A stretch of 64,000 nt of DNA from Dokdonia donghaensis DSW-1. GTDB lineage: Bacteria; Bacteroidota; Bacteroidia; Flavobacteriales; Flavobacteriaceae. This document shows, one piece after another, positions 8,583-17,039 of this stretch. The position numbers were made by a program, and so were the translations under genes. The stretch covers positions 2,675,501 to 2,739,500 of the forward strand of contig NZ_CP015125.1 in the NCBI RefSeq assembly GCF_001653755.1, written 5' to 3'. The notes below the pieces were generated by a model that saw only the letters and a program-made list of their open reading frames with translations, was not told the origin of the DNA and did no database searches. How positions within the stretch are numbered: position 1 is the first letter of the stretch; every line of letters starts with the position of its first letter.

Positions 8583-8978
8583 TTAATTGTAGAATCTTTT
8601 AAAGATTTCTACAAGACGTTCTGACGGTATAAGTTTACCATCATAATTACCCATCTCCCCTAGTATTTGTTCTACCGCCTCTGGTCGTATACCTAGTTTG
8701 AGGCCATAATTTCTAAGGGCATCAATCTCTATAAAATGTGTTTGCTCATCTACATTCATTACTAGCAATAATCTATGAAACTGTGTGATGCGCTGTAACT
8801 CTGTACTAAAAACCATTTCCTGCAGCGGATTTTCAATAAGCTCATCTACCGCTTCCTTAGATATCTCAAGGCGCTTTGCAACCTCGAGTATAAAGTGATA
8901 TTCACGCTCGTGCAAATGGCTATCTGCTTTTGCCATAGCAATCATATCTGATATAATTTGTAGATTTTCGGTAGTCAT
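8583..8978 (-). CDS. TerB-like all-helical protein
   Basis: A 131-residue soluble, probably all-alpha protein. Its pattern fits the TerB/DUF533 fold: an early acidic-histidine helix (AMAKADSHLHEREYHFILEVAKRLEI), a second helical half, and an acidic or aromatic end (LVEIFKRFYN). TerB-fold proteins often sit at membranes and bind metals. No ter operon genes are nearby, so tellurite resistance should not be inferred. The role is unknown. It is monocistronic and divergent from the amidohydrolase gene, sharing a 137-bp intergenic region that carries a palindrome copy. Confidence 0.6.
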   Translation of the reverse strand: MTTENLQIISDMIAMAKADSHLHEREYHFILEVAKRLEISKEAVDELIENPLQEMVFSTELQRITQFHRLLLVMNVDEQTHFIEIDALRNYGLKLGIRPEAVEQILGEMGNYDGKLIPSERLVEIFKRFYN

Positions 8979-9068
8979 TTATAATGGTTTAATAGCGCAA
9001 TGTAACTTTTATTTTGGAGTCATAAAAATGTTTTGGTTGCTGTATAATTTGTAGTTTTAAGGGATTAA

Positions 9069-9090
9069 TTACGCTTTCGCGAAAGCGTAA
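9069..9090. repeat. Iterated palindrome copy 3 (divergent intergenic, 22 bp)
   Basis: This is a perfect 22-bp palindrome with core GCTTTCGCGAAAGC. It lies between two divergently transcribed genes, 25 nt before the ATG at 9116, a position that overlaps the likely promoter or leader of that gene. Confidence 0.95.
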
Positions 9091-9115
9091 TACACCTACC
9101 ATCTAGACATATTAT

Positions 9116-10507
9116 ATGAATCTATCTGTACGCTTCTATTATTTAATTGCTTTTGTAGGTCTTAGTTTTCTAAGCGCTTGTCAAGAGCAAACTACCCAAA
9201 ATACATATGACCTCGCTATAAAGAACATCACGATTATAAATGAAAAAGGAATAAGCGATGGCGATCTTTATACAGTTTATATTAAAGATGGATTAATAGC
9301 CGAAATTGATCCTCTAGACACTTCAAAATCCTTATTTGCTACAAAGGAAATAGACGGAAGTGGCAAGTATATTTTACCTGGGTTTTGGGATAATCACACT
9401 CATTTTAGAGGAGGGTCTGAACTGGTTACTCAAAACGAACTTTTTTTAAAGCAGTTTATAAAGTACGGTATCACTACTGTAAGAGATGCAGGTGGTGACC
9501 TCACACCGCAAGTACAGCAGTGGAATAAAGAGATACAAAATGGCACACGCATAGGTCCTACAATTTATACTTCTGGACCTAAGCTAGATGGAAAAAATGC
9601 ACGCTGGGCAGGATCTATAGGTGTTTCTAACAGCAATGAGATAAGCAAAGCATTAGACTCATTACAATCTATAAATGTAGATTATGTAAAGCTCTATGAT
9701 AGTACACTATCTGGAGAGCAATATCTAGAGATTATAAAACAAGCAGAGTCTCGCGGTATGATAACTTCTGGACATATGCCATTTACCGTCACCCTTGATG
9801 AAACTATAGATGCGGGCATAGACAACATTGAGCATCTGTATTACATCTTAAAGGGTTGCTCATCTCAAGAAAAAGAAATCACAGCACAAATAAAAGAAGG
9901 TAAACTAGGCTTCTGGAATAGTATGGAGCAACTCATAGCAACCTATGATGAAGATACCGCGCAGCGCACTTTTAAAAAACTCAAAGACAATAATGTATAT
10001 GTCACTCCTACCCTTTTTATAGGTGATATTCTGAGCTATATGGACGAGGTAGATCATAGTAATGATACATACCTATCGCTACTAGAAGAAGATTTTATCG
10101 AGACCTATAAAGGAAGAGTACAGAGTGCTCTTAACGCTACTCCAGAAGCAATACAACGCCGAAAAGATTTACAAGTGTTCTTCTTAACGCTAGCCAAAAA
10201 ACTTAATGACGCTGGAGTCACTCTCCTTGCTGGCTCTGATAGTGGCGCTTACAATTCATATACCTACCCTGGGCCGTCGTTGCACGGAGAGCTTAAAGAA
10301 CTTACACGAGCAAATATTAAACCTGCAACAGCGCTTACTGCTATGTATGAGGGAGCGCGTTTTTTAAATAAGACGTCATACTCCTTTTCTAAGGGAGGTA
10401 TTGCAGACTTAGTAGTACTTAATAGCAACCCACTTGAGGATATAAATGCAACAAAAGATATCTGGCTTGTTATTAAAAACGGAGCAGTCGTACGTAACAA
10501 AGATTAA
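9116..10507 (+). CDS. Exported amidohydrolase-family metal-dependent lipoprotein
   Basis: A 463-residue amidohydrolase (imidazolonepropionase/prolidase-like). The N-terminus is a lipoprotein signal with lipobox LSAC (cysteine 22), so the enzyme is membrane-anchored outside the cytosol. The metal-binding H-x-H is at H94/H96 (DNHTHFRGG). Further likely ligands lie in SGHMP and NIEHLYY, with the catalytic aspartate in LAGSDSGAY. The C-terminal beta-sandwich signature is IADLVVLNSNPLEDI. It probably hydrolyses a cyclic amide or a C-terminal peptide bond. The substrate is not predictable. The SatD operator array begins 3 bp after its stop. Confidence 0.88.
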   Translation: MNLSVRFYYLIAFVGLSFLSACQEQTTQNTYDLAIKNITIINEKGISDGDLYTVYIKDGLIAEIDPLDTSKSLFATKEIDGSGKYILPGFWDNHTHFRGGSELVTQNELFLKQFIKYGITTVRDAGGDLTPQVQQWNKEIQNGTRIGPTIYTSGPKLDGKNARWAGSIGVSNSNEISKALDSLQSINVDYVKLYDSTLSGEQYLEIIKQAESRGMITSGHMPFTVTLDETIDAGIDNIEHLYYILKGCSSQEKEITAQIKEGKLGFWNSMEQLIATYDEDTAQRTFKKLKDNNVYVTPTLFIGDILSYMDEVDHSNDTYLSLLEEDFIETYKGRVQSALNATPEAIQRRKDLQVFFLTLAKKLNDAGVTLLAGSDSGAYNSYTYPGPSLHGELKELTRANIKPATALTAMYEGARFLNKTSYSFSKGGIADLVVLNSNPLEDINATKDIWLVIKNGAVVRNKD

Positions 10508-10509
10508 TC

Positions 10510-10587
10510 TATAAGCCAAAAAGCTTATAAAATACTTTTATAAGTAAATACACTTATAAATATACATTATAAGTAAATATGCTTATA
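10510..10587. promoter_or_regulatory. Three-site operator array in front of the SatD-DUF3307 operon
   Basis: Three dyads of the form TATAAG-N8-CTTATA lie at 10510-10529, 10539-10558 and 10568-10587. All twelve arm positions are identical in every copy and the period is exactly 29 bp. The spacers differ (CCAAAAAG, TAAATACA, TAAATATG), so the conservation is in the arms. The third site overlaps the predicted -7 element at 10584-10591, the geometry of a repressor. The array starts 3 bp after the amidohydrolase stop. Confidence 0.8.
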
Positions 10588-10591
10588 TTTG
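10584..10591 (+). promoter_or_regulatory. -7 promoter element of the SatD operon
   Basis: TATATTTG is an exact TAnnTTTG match located 18 bp before the GTG start at 10610. It overlaps the right arm of the third operator dyad. No TTG is visible 17-23 bp upstream, which suggests a weak or activator-dependent promoter. Confidence 0.55.
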
Positions 10592-10609
10592 AATAATTAA
10601 ACCATCTAA

Positions 10610-11302
10610 GTGAAAGACAAACAACATATCGTTATCTCTGGAGACTTCATTGCTTACACAAGTTTAAGCACCGAAGAAAAAACAAATCTTGAGCAATCAC
10701 TTTACAATCTATTTGACCAGCTTCAAGAAAAATTCAACACCTTCTCTAGACTCATAAAGGGTGACTACCTAGAGTGTGTAGTGCCAGATCCTGCAAATGG
10801 ACTATCTGTAATGCTTGCTATAAAGACTTTTATTAAGTCACTAGAGATAGAAGATAAACCAGAAAATAATAGATCAAAAGTATTCCAGACGTACAGTATA
10901 CGTCTCGCAATGGGTCTAGGCACTTTAGATCGTTTTGACATTGCAAATAATGTCATAGATGGCGACGCCATCTATAGAAGTGGTCGCGCTATAAGCGACG
11001 AGAGCACACACAACAAGGAGCGTATGGTTATAAAAAACACGCTATTCTTTAGCTCAAAAAATAAAGATCTCACCTTTAATATAGAAACCATACTCGCACT
11101 GCTAGATCACCTGCTCGCCAGAGCTACAAGTAAACAAAATGAAGTGTTGTTTTTAAAAATTATGGGTAACAGTGAGAAGACCATTGCAAAGCAGTTATCT
11201 GTGAGTCAGTCATCTATAAACCAGCACTCGACCGCCTCTGGGTGGAACGGTATGGATAAATCTATTCGTTATTTTTCTCATCTTTTAAGCGCACTTACTT
11301 AA
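10610..11302 (+). CDS. SatD-family protein with C-terminal helix-turn-helix
   Basis: A 230-residue protein with a GTG start. The N-terminal part (about 6-160) has the SatD look: ISGDFIAYTSLS at the start, KGDYLECVVPDP, RLAMGLGTL, then DGDAIYRSGRAISDES. The C-terminal part (about 170-215) reads as a helix-turn-helix: NSEKTIAKQLSVSQSSINQH. The stop overlaps the next start (TAATG), so it is translationally coupled to a DUF3307 membrane protein, a pairing I recall from other phyla. The cellular role is not established. The HTH and the operator array directly upstream make autoregulation likely, as an inference. Confidence 0.72.
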   Translation: MKDKQHIVISGDFIAYTSLSTEEKTNLEQSLYNLFDQLQEKFNTFSRLIKGDYLECVVPDPANGLSVMLAIKTFIKSLEIEDKPENNRSKVFQTYSIRLAMGLGTLDRFDIANNVIDGDAIYRSGRAISDESTHNKERMVIKNTLFFSSKNKDLTFNIETILALLDHLLARATSKQNEVLFLKIMGNSEKTIAKQLSVSQSSINQHSTASGWNGMDKSIRYFSHLLSALT

Positions 11303-12030
11303 TGGAAATTATCACGTTAATTACCCTACAGACTATAGCTCACCTACTGGCAGACTATACCTTTCAATCTAAGAAAACAGCAAAATCTAAGGCAAAAAAA
11401 GGGTTTAAAAGTAAGTATCTCAAGTGGCACATATTAATCGTTTTTGTGTGTTCTTACCTACTCTCTTTTGATTATAGATTTCTTCCTGCAGCCTTGATTA
11501 TAGCAGGATTACACTGGGTTATAGACGGTTTTAAACCTCAAATGATTGCTAGTAAAAGACTACATAAAGGAGCCTTTTTTATAGATCAGTTATTGCACAT
11601 TCTTATATACGCGCTAGTGAGTACTACTTTTATAAAACTTGTAGGATGGCAACCTATATTTATAGACACTACACACTTTACATACATCTGTCTTATTGCG
11701 GTATTTTTATTATGTACAAAGCCGGCAAATATCCTTATCAAAGAAATTTTTACGCTCTTCTCTGTATCGTTTACAGAGAAGTCACAAGACTTACCTAATG
11801 CAGGTAGACTCATAGGTATCACAGAGCGCTGGCTCGTGCTTGTACTTATCATAATAGGCCAGTTTAGTGCTGTAGGCTTTTTAATTACCGCAAAATCTAT
11901 ATTAAGATTTAAAGATGGTGATTACCTTAAAACCGAATATGTTTTAATAGGTACAATGCTCAGTTTTGCCATTGCAATTGCTTGTGCACTGGTCATAACA
12001 CTCTTTGTGCTTCCCATTTCGGGACGTTAA
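11302..12030 (+). CDS. DUF3307 integral membrane protein
   Basis: A 242-residue protein with about six or seven hydrophobic helices (near 3-18, 42-56, 60-76, 92-112, 124-142, 174-196, 214-238). Polar motifs sit at or in the membrane: HLLADYTFQSKK near residue 13, HWVIDGFK near 73, FFIDQLLHI, and AGRLIGITERW. Histidine/aspartate pairs inside helices fit DUF3307. Function is unknown. Its ATG overlaps the stop of the SatD-like gene by one base, so the two are made together and probably work together. Confidence 0.8.
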   Translation: MEIITLITLQTIAHLLADYTFQSKKTAKSKAKKGFKSKYLKWHILIVFVCSYLLSFDYRFLPAALIIAGLHWVIDGFKPQMIASKRLHKGAFFIDQLLHILIYALVSTTFIKLVGWQPIFIDTTHFTYICLIAVFLLCTKPANILIKEIFTLFSVSFTEKSQDLPNAGRLIGITERWLVLVLIIIGQFSAVGFLITAKSILRFKDGDYLKTEYVLIGTMLSFAIAIACALVITLFVLPISGR

Positions 12031-12100
12031 AAATTTCCCAATTTTGAAATAATAAAATGTCAGTTGGTATTTTAGGAGTCACAACCAAAATATCCAACCT

Positions 12101-13600
12101 ATGTATTTCAAACACCTACTCACGGGGCTGCTTGTTGTTTCCGCTTTCGCGAAAGCGTATTCTCAAAAAACCCCAGTACCTGTAGACACTACAATTGTCA
12201 CAAAACACACCACCACTATAAAAGGAAAAACCATTCCTTATACGGCAACCGCTGGGTTTCAACCCGTTTTTGATCAAGAAGGTGCACCAGTAGCTAGTCT
12301 ACTTTACACCTATTACAAAAGATCTGACATAAAAGATGATCAAGAGAGACCGCTAGTGATTTCTTTTAATGGAGGCCCAGGCTCTGCCTCTGTATGGATG
12401 CACATTGCATACACAGGGCCGCGCATCTTAAAGATAGATGATGAGGGCTACCCTGTACAACCCTACGGTATAAAAAGCAATCCTAACTCGATACTTGACG
12501 TGGCAGACATTGTTTTTGTAAACCCTGTAAATACAGGATACAGTAGAATGTTACCTAATGAAAAAGGAGAAATGCCAGATAAGAAACAATTTTTTGGCGT
12601 TAATGCAGATATTAAATACCTAGCAGACTGGGTAAACACTTTTGTTACAAGAAATAACCGCTGGAGATCACCTAAGTTTCTTATAGGAGAAAGCTACGGT
12701 ACAACAAGAGTTTCTGGACTTGCCGCAGCGCTTCAAGACAGTAAATGGATGTTTATAAATGGAGTGATACTTGTATCTCCTACAGAAATAGGTTTTGACT
12801 TTGACGGTCCTGTAGAAGTAGCAAACAGGCTACCTTACTTTACTGCGGCTGCTTGGTACCACAATATGTTACCACCAGCATTACAACAAAAAGACCTTAC
12901 AGAAGTACTAGCCGAAAGTGAGGACTATGCTGTAAATGAGCTCCTACCACTTATTGTCAAGTCTGGTTACCTAGATGAATCAAAAAAAGAAGCTGCTATC
13001 AAGAAAATGGCATATTATTCTGGCCTTTCTGAAAAAACTATACGCCAAAACAATCTTGAAGTACCCTTTAACTACTTCTGGAAAGATCTCTTAAGAGATC
13101 GTGATGGCCTTACTATAGGTAGACTAGACTCTCGCTATAAGGGAATGGATGTAAAAGAATCTGGAGACCGACCAGATTATAATAGCGAGCTCACCTCGTG
13201 GTTACACTCATTTACTCCAGCGATAAATTACTACTATAGTCAAGAGCTAGGATTAAAAACAGATCTATCTTATAATATGTTTGGCCCAGTACGACCTTGG
13301 GACAGATCAAACAATAATGCAGGACCAAGTCTACGCAGAGCGATGGGTGTAAACCCTAACCTTAATGTAATGATACAGAGCGGTTATTATGACGGCGCTA
13401 CAACTTACTTTAATGCTAAGTATGTGATGTGGCAACTTAACGCCAGTGGTAAACTAGCAGATAGATTAAGCTTTAAAGGTTATAGATCTGGACATATGAT
13501 GTACTTACGTAATGAGGACTTAATCAAGGCAAATGACGATATACGTGCATTTATAAAAAAATCATCTATCGGCATTGAAAAAGGTGCGATACATAAATAA
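12101..13600 (+). CDS. Secreted S10-family serine carboxypeptidase
   Basis: A 499-residue alpha/beta-hydrolase peptidase that removes C-terminal residues from peptides. The N-terminus is a signal peptide (about 1-21), and part of it (AFAKA, 15-19) is encoded by a palindrome copy. Family signatures are ISFNGGPGSASVW (oxyanion region), FLIGESYGTTR with nucleophile S198, D431 in SGYYDGATTY and H465 in RSGHMMY. Length is typical. There is no T9SS tail, so it is probably periplasmic. It is preceded by DUF3307 with a 70-bp gap and followed by another palindrome copy. Confidence 0.92.
   Translation: MYFKHLLTGLLVVSAFAKAYSQKTPVPVDTTIVTKHTTTIKGKTIPYTATAGFQPVFDQEGAPVASLLYTYYKRSDIKDDQERPLVISFNGGPGSASVWMHIAYTGPRILKIDDEGYPVQPYGIKSNPNSILDVADIVFVNPVNTGYSRMLPNEKGEMPDKKQFFGVNADIKYLADWVNTFVTRNNRWRSPKFLIGESYGTTRVSGLAAALQDSKWMFINGVILVSPTEIGFDFDGPVEVANRLPYFTAAAWYHNMLPPALQQKDLTEVLAESEDYAVNELLPLIVKSGYLDESKKEAAIKKMAYYSGLSEKTIRQNNLEVPFNYFWKDLLRDRDGLTIGRLDSRYKGMDVKESGDRPDYNSELTSWLHSFTPAINYYYSQELGLKTDLSYNMFGPVRPWDRSNNNAGPSLRRAMGVNPNLNVMIQSGYYDGATTYFNAKYVMWQLNASGKLADRLSFKGYRSGHMMYLRNEDLIKANDDIRAFIKKSSIGIEKGAIHK
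12142..12157. repeat. Iterated palindrome copy 4 (inside the S10 peptidase signal peptide)
   Basis: A perfect 16-bp palindrome read in frame as AFAKA at residues 15-19, at the end of the hydrophobic core of the signal peptide. The frame stays open. Confidence 0.95.
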
Positions 13601-13621
13601 GAGATGACCTATGGATGAGAA

Positions 13622-13643
13622 TTACGCTTTCGCGAAAGCGTAA
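13622..13643. repeat. Iterated palindrome copy 5 (intergenic, 22 bp)
   Basis: A perfect 22-bp palindrome 21 nt after the S10 peptidase stop. It comes before, and is separate from, the bidirectional terminator at 13659-13691. Confidence 0.95.
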
Positions 13644-13658
13644 AAATAACCAATAATA

Positions 13659-13691
13659 AAAACGCCCTATCTAAAAAAGATAGGGCGTTTT
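13659..13691. terminator. Bidirectional terminator between S10 and M57-like peptidase genes
   Basis: A perfect 14-bp stem (13659-13672 with 13678-13691) has a 5-nt loop. Its ends are A and T runs, so it works in both directions between the convergent genes. Confidence 0.92.
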
Positions 13692-13726
13692 GCTTAGGTA
13701 CTATTTAAATTTGAAAACCTTAAACC

Positions 13727-14611
13727 TTAGTACATAGCACGCAAAGCAGTAATATCGTTGCTGCTAAACTCTCCGTCCTCATTATTTGAGAAACAAGCTT
13801 GCATTATTGAGTCAAAATCTCTTGTAGGAGTACCTGGTAACTGCACAGCACCTGTAGATCCTGCAGACTCTCCTCCACCGCTACCACAGCTCTGACGATC
13901 GTAGTAATCTGAGTGACGGAAACCTATAGAGTGACCTATCTCGTGAGTAATTACGTGCTCATTTACATTTGTACTAGAACCTTCAAGGTTGTAAATCTGT
14001 ACAAATTTATTAGGACGTCCTTGTGCATCTGGAAAACCTGCTACACCTCCAGAACCAGAGTTATTTGCAGAGTTATCATAAACAACCATATCGCTGTTTG
14101 AGAAGTTTGTTCCAAATGTAAGTCTAAAACGTAGTGCAGACCCTGAGATACGGTTAAAGTTATTTACCGCCCACTGTAAAGCTGTTCTACCTTTATTAGT
14201 AAGACCAAATTGATCATTACCTGTATAACCTATAATGTCTATTGTTCTGTTTGCTCCAGTTACTAGGTTAAAAGTTCTAAACTGGCGCTGGTCGTTAACC
14301 TGCATTTGTTGTAGTTCTTTCTCTGTAGTAACAATGTCATCACCTATGTAGATGCGCTGCTCTACAGTACCATCTGGAAGGTGGAAATCTCCTTTTGTGA
14401 TAGCAGCTATATCTATAGCCATACCACGCACTTGATCAATAATAGCTTGATCTGTAACCTCAACACGATTGTTTTCGATTACTACTTCTACATTTGCTTG
14501 ATCGTCTTGAATAGCATCTGCCTCATCTTTTTCACAAGAGGTAAATGATACCGCTACTAGTGCTAGTGCCATCGCACTAAATTTGAATTGATTTTTCATT
14601 TTGGGTTGCAT
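13727..14611 (-). CDS. M57-like HEIGH zinc metalloprotease lipoprotein
   Basis: A 294-residue exported metzincin-type protease. The zinc site is HEIGHSIGFRHSD (H223, E224, H227, H233), matching HExGHxxGxxH. The HEIGH form points to the M57 (dual-action HEIGH) family. The N-terminus is a lipoprotein signal ending in FTSC (cysteine 26) followed by acidic residues. A second ATG at 14599 gives the more ordinary start MKNQFKFSAM and may be the true one. The C-terminus (SIMQACFSNNEDGEFSSNDITALRAMY) fits the family's Met-turn region. It is monocistronic, ends at a shared terminator and has a 362-bp upstream region. Confidence 0.88.
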   Translation of the reverse strand: MQPKMKNQFKFSAMALALVAVSFTSCEKDEADAIQDDQANVEVVIENNRVEVTDQAIIDQVRGMAIDIAAITKGDFHLPDGTVEQRIYIGDDIVTTEKELQQMQVNDQRQFRTFNLVTGANRTIDIIGYTGNDQFGLTNKGRTALQWAVNNFNRISGSALRFRLTFGTNFSNSDMVVYDNSANNSGSGGVAGFPDAQGRPNKFVQIYNLEGSSTNVNEHVITHEIGHSIGFRHSDYYDRQSCGSGGGESAGSTGAVQLPGTPTRDFDSIMQACFSNNEDGEFSSNDITALRAMY

Positions 14612-14737
14612 ATTTTAGGATTAATATATGATCCAAAATTAACTTATTTTAACATTAATAATTACCAATAATCAAGACTACAACGTTTTCGTGATTATTT
14701 TTATCATATAATTATGTTATTTATTGCATTATTAACA

Positions 14738-14765
14738 ATTCAATAAAGGAAATCCTTTATTGAAT
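14738..14765. promoter_or_regulatory. 28-bp dyad in the 362-bp intergenic region
   Basis: Two perfect 13-bp arms (14738-14750 and 14753-14765, ATTCAATAAAGGA and its complement) are separated by AA. There is no T-tract on either side, so it looks like a protein-binding dyad or RNA hairpin rather than a terminator. It lies 127 bp upstream of the M57-like protease gene and downstream of the Lon-N gene. The rest of 14612-14973 is AT-rich and I see no gene in it. Confidence 0.55.
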
Positions 14766-14973
14766 TTTAACAATCTGATTAACAACAACTTCAAGGATAA
14801 TGAAGTCGTGATTAATCTAGTAACTTGGTAGAGATTAGCCCCGTTAACATCAATAATTACATTAAAATGAGTGTAAAGTGACTATTAAGAAAGTGCTAAT
14901 AAAATATCATTTTTAAGGATTTGATAATTTATAAGACATTTTATCATAATCCTGTATATTCAATAAGAAAAAC

Positions 14974-15624
14974 CTATTCTAACTTATAATCTTTAAAGTC
15001 TAATGGATCAAAGTTTTTAAAATGTCCATTTAGTTTGATAAGCTCTTTTGTTCTATTTACAGATTTAAGTGTAGGTATAGCCGCTTTTAAATGTGCTATG
15101 AGATAATAAAAACAATCATTTTCTGAAGCAATTTGTAATAATTCATATTGCTGCTGTATATCGAGTCCCATTTTTTGTGCAAATCTAAAAGCACTTATAG
15201 TTTGTACAGCAACCTCTGGTGTGTTTACATCAAGTAAGTCATAAAATGTAGTAAGTAGTTTTACAAATTCTTTTTTGAGATCTAGAGATGCATTATGCTC
15301 AAAAGGTACGTATACCACTTCACCTCCAGCATAGAGCCGCTCACCTAGCGTGCTGTAAAAGTCCACTAGTTTAAACACGCGCAGTCCTTTACATATAATA
15401 TCTGCAGCCCCAGATGGGTATCGCTTTACAACCTGCATTACCTGCATCTCTGTGCCATAAGATAAGGTGTTATTAATATAAGTAGGAATCCCAAAGGTGA
15501 TATTACTCTCCTCACAGTCCTTAAGTAATTGCTGGTATCGCTCTTCAAAAATATGCAAAGAAAGTAGCTCACCTTGGTAGGCAACCATCTCAAGAGGAAA
15601 CATAGGTAAAACAGCTGTAGTCAT
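14974..15624 (-). CDS. LON-substrate-binding (Lon-N) domain protein
   Basis: A 216-residue stand-alone Lon N-terminal (PUA-like) domain protein without ATPase or protease parts. The motif FPLEMVAYQGELLSLHIFEE near residues 9-28 corresponds to the family's FPL....PGE...L.IFEPRY pattern. FGIPTYIN and AADIICKGLRVFKL are also typical. A helical bundle follows (about 115-190). The family is linked to protein quality control only by homology, and the role is unknown. It is divergent from lysA. A weak -7 match (TACTTTTG on the minus strand, 15708-15715) lies upstream. Confidence 0.85.
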   Translation of the reverse strand: MTTAVLPMFPLEMVAYQGELLSLHIFEERYQQLLKDCEESNITFGIPTYINNTLSYGTEMQVMQVVKRYPSGAADIICKGLRVFKLVDFYSTLGERLYAGGEVVYVPFEHNASLDLKKEFVKLLTTFYDLLDVNTPEVAVQTISAFRFAQKMGLDIQQQYELLQIASENDCFYYLIAHLKAAIPTLKSVNRTKELIKLNGHFKNFDPLDFKDYKLE

Positions 15625-15763
15625 TGTTTTTATTTTGAAATGTACAAAAGCCTATGCAGGCTGTTATATAATGAACATTTTTTAACCTTATTGTTCAACA
15701 TTTATAACAAAAGTATTCTCTCTATTTATAGAAGACAGTTAATTTTACTTTAAATATAAAGTG

Positions 15764-16969
15764 ATGACTAATAAAGACCTTTTAAACGTAGTAAAAAACT
15801 ACGGAAGCCCTGTGTATGTGTATGATGCAGACACAATTACAGCACAATATAATAGACTTACAAACGCCTTTAAAAGTGTAAAACAGTTACGCCTTAACTA
15901 TGCAGTAAAAGCGTTAAGTAACTTGTCTATTCTTCAACACTTAAAAGGACTGGGGTCAGGCCTTGACACGGTATCTATACAAGAAGTGCAACTTGGTCTT
16001 AAGGCTGGCTTTACACCAGATCGTATCATATTTACTCCTAACGGGGTATCTCTGGGAGAAATAGAAGAAGTAGCAGCAATGGGCGTGCAAATCAATATAG
16101 ATAACCTTTCTATATTAGAGCAGTTTGGGACAAAACACCCAGAGACACCTGTATGTATACGTATCAATCCTCACGTGATGGCAGGAGGAAATACAAATAT
16201 CTCTGTAGGACATATAGATAGTAAATTTGGGATTAGTATCCACCAGCTACCACACGTACTGCGCATAGTAGAAAATACGGGTATGAATATAAACGGTATA
16301 CATATGCATACCGGTAGTGATATACTAGACATTGATGTCTTTGTGTATGCTACAGAAATTCTTTTTGAGACGGCAAAGCAGTTCAGCGACCTTACGTTTA
16401 TTGACTTTGGTAGTGGTTTTAAAGTGCCTTATAAAGAAGGAGATATAGAAACTAATATTGAGGAGCTAGGAGAAAAACTAGGGAAACGTTTTAACGCTTT
16501 CGCGAAAGCGTATAAAAAACCATTAACTCTCACCTTTGAGCCAGGTAAGTTTCTCGTAAGTGAGTCTGGTAAATTTCTGGTACAGGTAAACGTAGTAAAA
16601 CAAACTACCTCAACAGTATTTGCGCAAGTAGACAGTGGTTTTAACCATCTTATACGACCTATGCTGTACGGCAGTCAGCACGAGATACATAACATAAGCA
16701 ATCCTAACGGAAGAGAGCGTTTTTATAGCGTAGTAGGCTACATCTGTGAGACAGATACCTTTGCAAATAATAGACGCATCGCCGAAATTTCTGAAGGAGA
16801 CATTCTCGCTTTTGATAACGCAGGTGCATACTGCTTTACAATGGCAAGTAATTACAATAGCCGCTATAGACCTGCAGAGGTACTCATAAAAGGCGGTAAA
16901 GCTCACCTTATACGCAAGCGAGAGACCTTTGATGATCTTATTGCAAATCAAGTTCTCATAGAAGAATAG
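15764..16969 (+). CDS. lysA: Diaminopimelate decarboxylase
   Basis: LysA converts meso-diaminopimelate to lysine using PLP. The 401-residue protein shows the PLP lysine in NYAVKALSN (K49), HMHTGSD, the E-PGKFLV region binding PLP phosphate, VGYICETD with the active-site cysteine, and GAYCFTMASNYNSR. A GTG directly before the ATG (15761) could add one residue, but I chose the ATG. A palindrome copy lies inside (NAFAKAYKK, about 244-252), in a surface-helix position just before the conserved TFEPGKF. It is monocistronic and ends at a strong terminator. Confidence 0.96.
   Translation: MTNKDLLNVVKNYGSPVYVYDADTITAQYNRLTNAFKSVKQLRLNYAVKALSNLSILQHLKGLGSGLDTVSIQEVQLGLKAGFTPDRIIFTPNGVSLGEIEEVAAMGVQINIDNLSILEQFGTKHPETPVCIRINPHVMAGGNTNISVGHIDSKFGISIHQLPHVLRIVENTGMNINGIHMHTGSDILDIDVFVYATEILFETAKQFSDLTFIDFGSGFKVPYKEGDIETNIEELGEKLGKRFNAFAKAYKKPLTLTFEPGKFLVSESGKFLVQVNVVKQTTSTVFAQVDSGFNHLIRPMLYGSQHEIHNISNPNGRERFYSVVGYICETDTFANNRRIAEISEGDILAFDNAGAYCFTMASNYNSRYRPAEVLIKGGKAHLIRKRETFDDLIANQVLIEE
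16494..16511. repeat. Iterated palindrome copy 6 (inside lysA)
   Basis: A perfect 18-bp palindrome (ACGCTTTCGCGAAAGCGT) read as NAFAKA within the lysA frame. Confidence 0.95.
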
Positions 16970-16985
16970 TAATGATATATTTTAT

Positions 16986-17015
16986 AAAAAGACCAGCCCT
17001 AAGCTGGTCTTTTTT
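16986..17015 (+). terminator. Terminator of lysA
   Basis: An 8-bp stem (16990-16997 with 17003-17010) is followed by six T. An ATG at 17016 touches its T-tract, which argues for the downstream start at 17040 for the next gene. Confidence 0.88.
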
Positions 17016-17039
17016 ATGAATACTAACTACATTTATAAT

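Noticed and set aside
8583..8978. Tellurite resistance function
   Set aside because: Only the TerB-like fold is suggested. No other ter genes are in the window.
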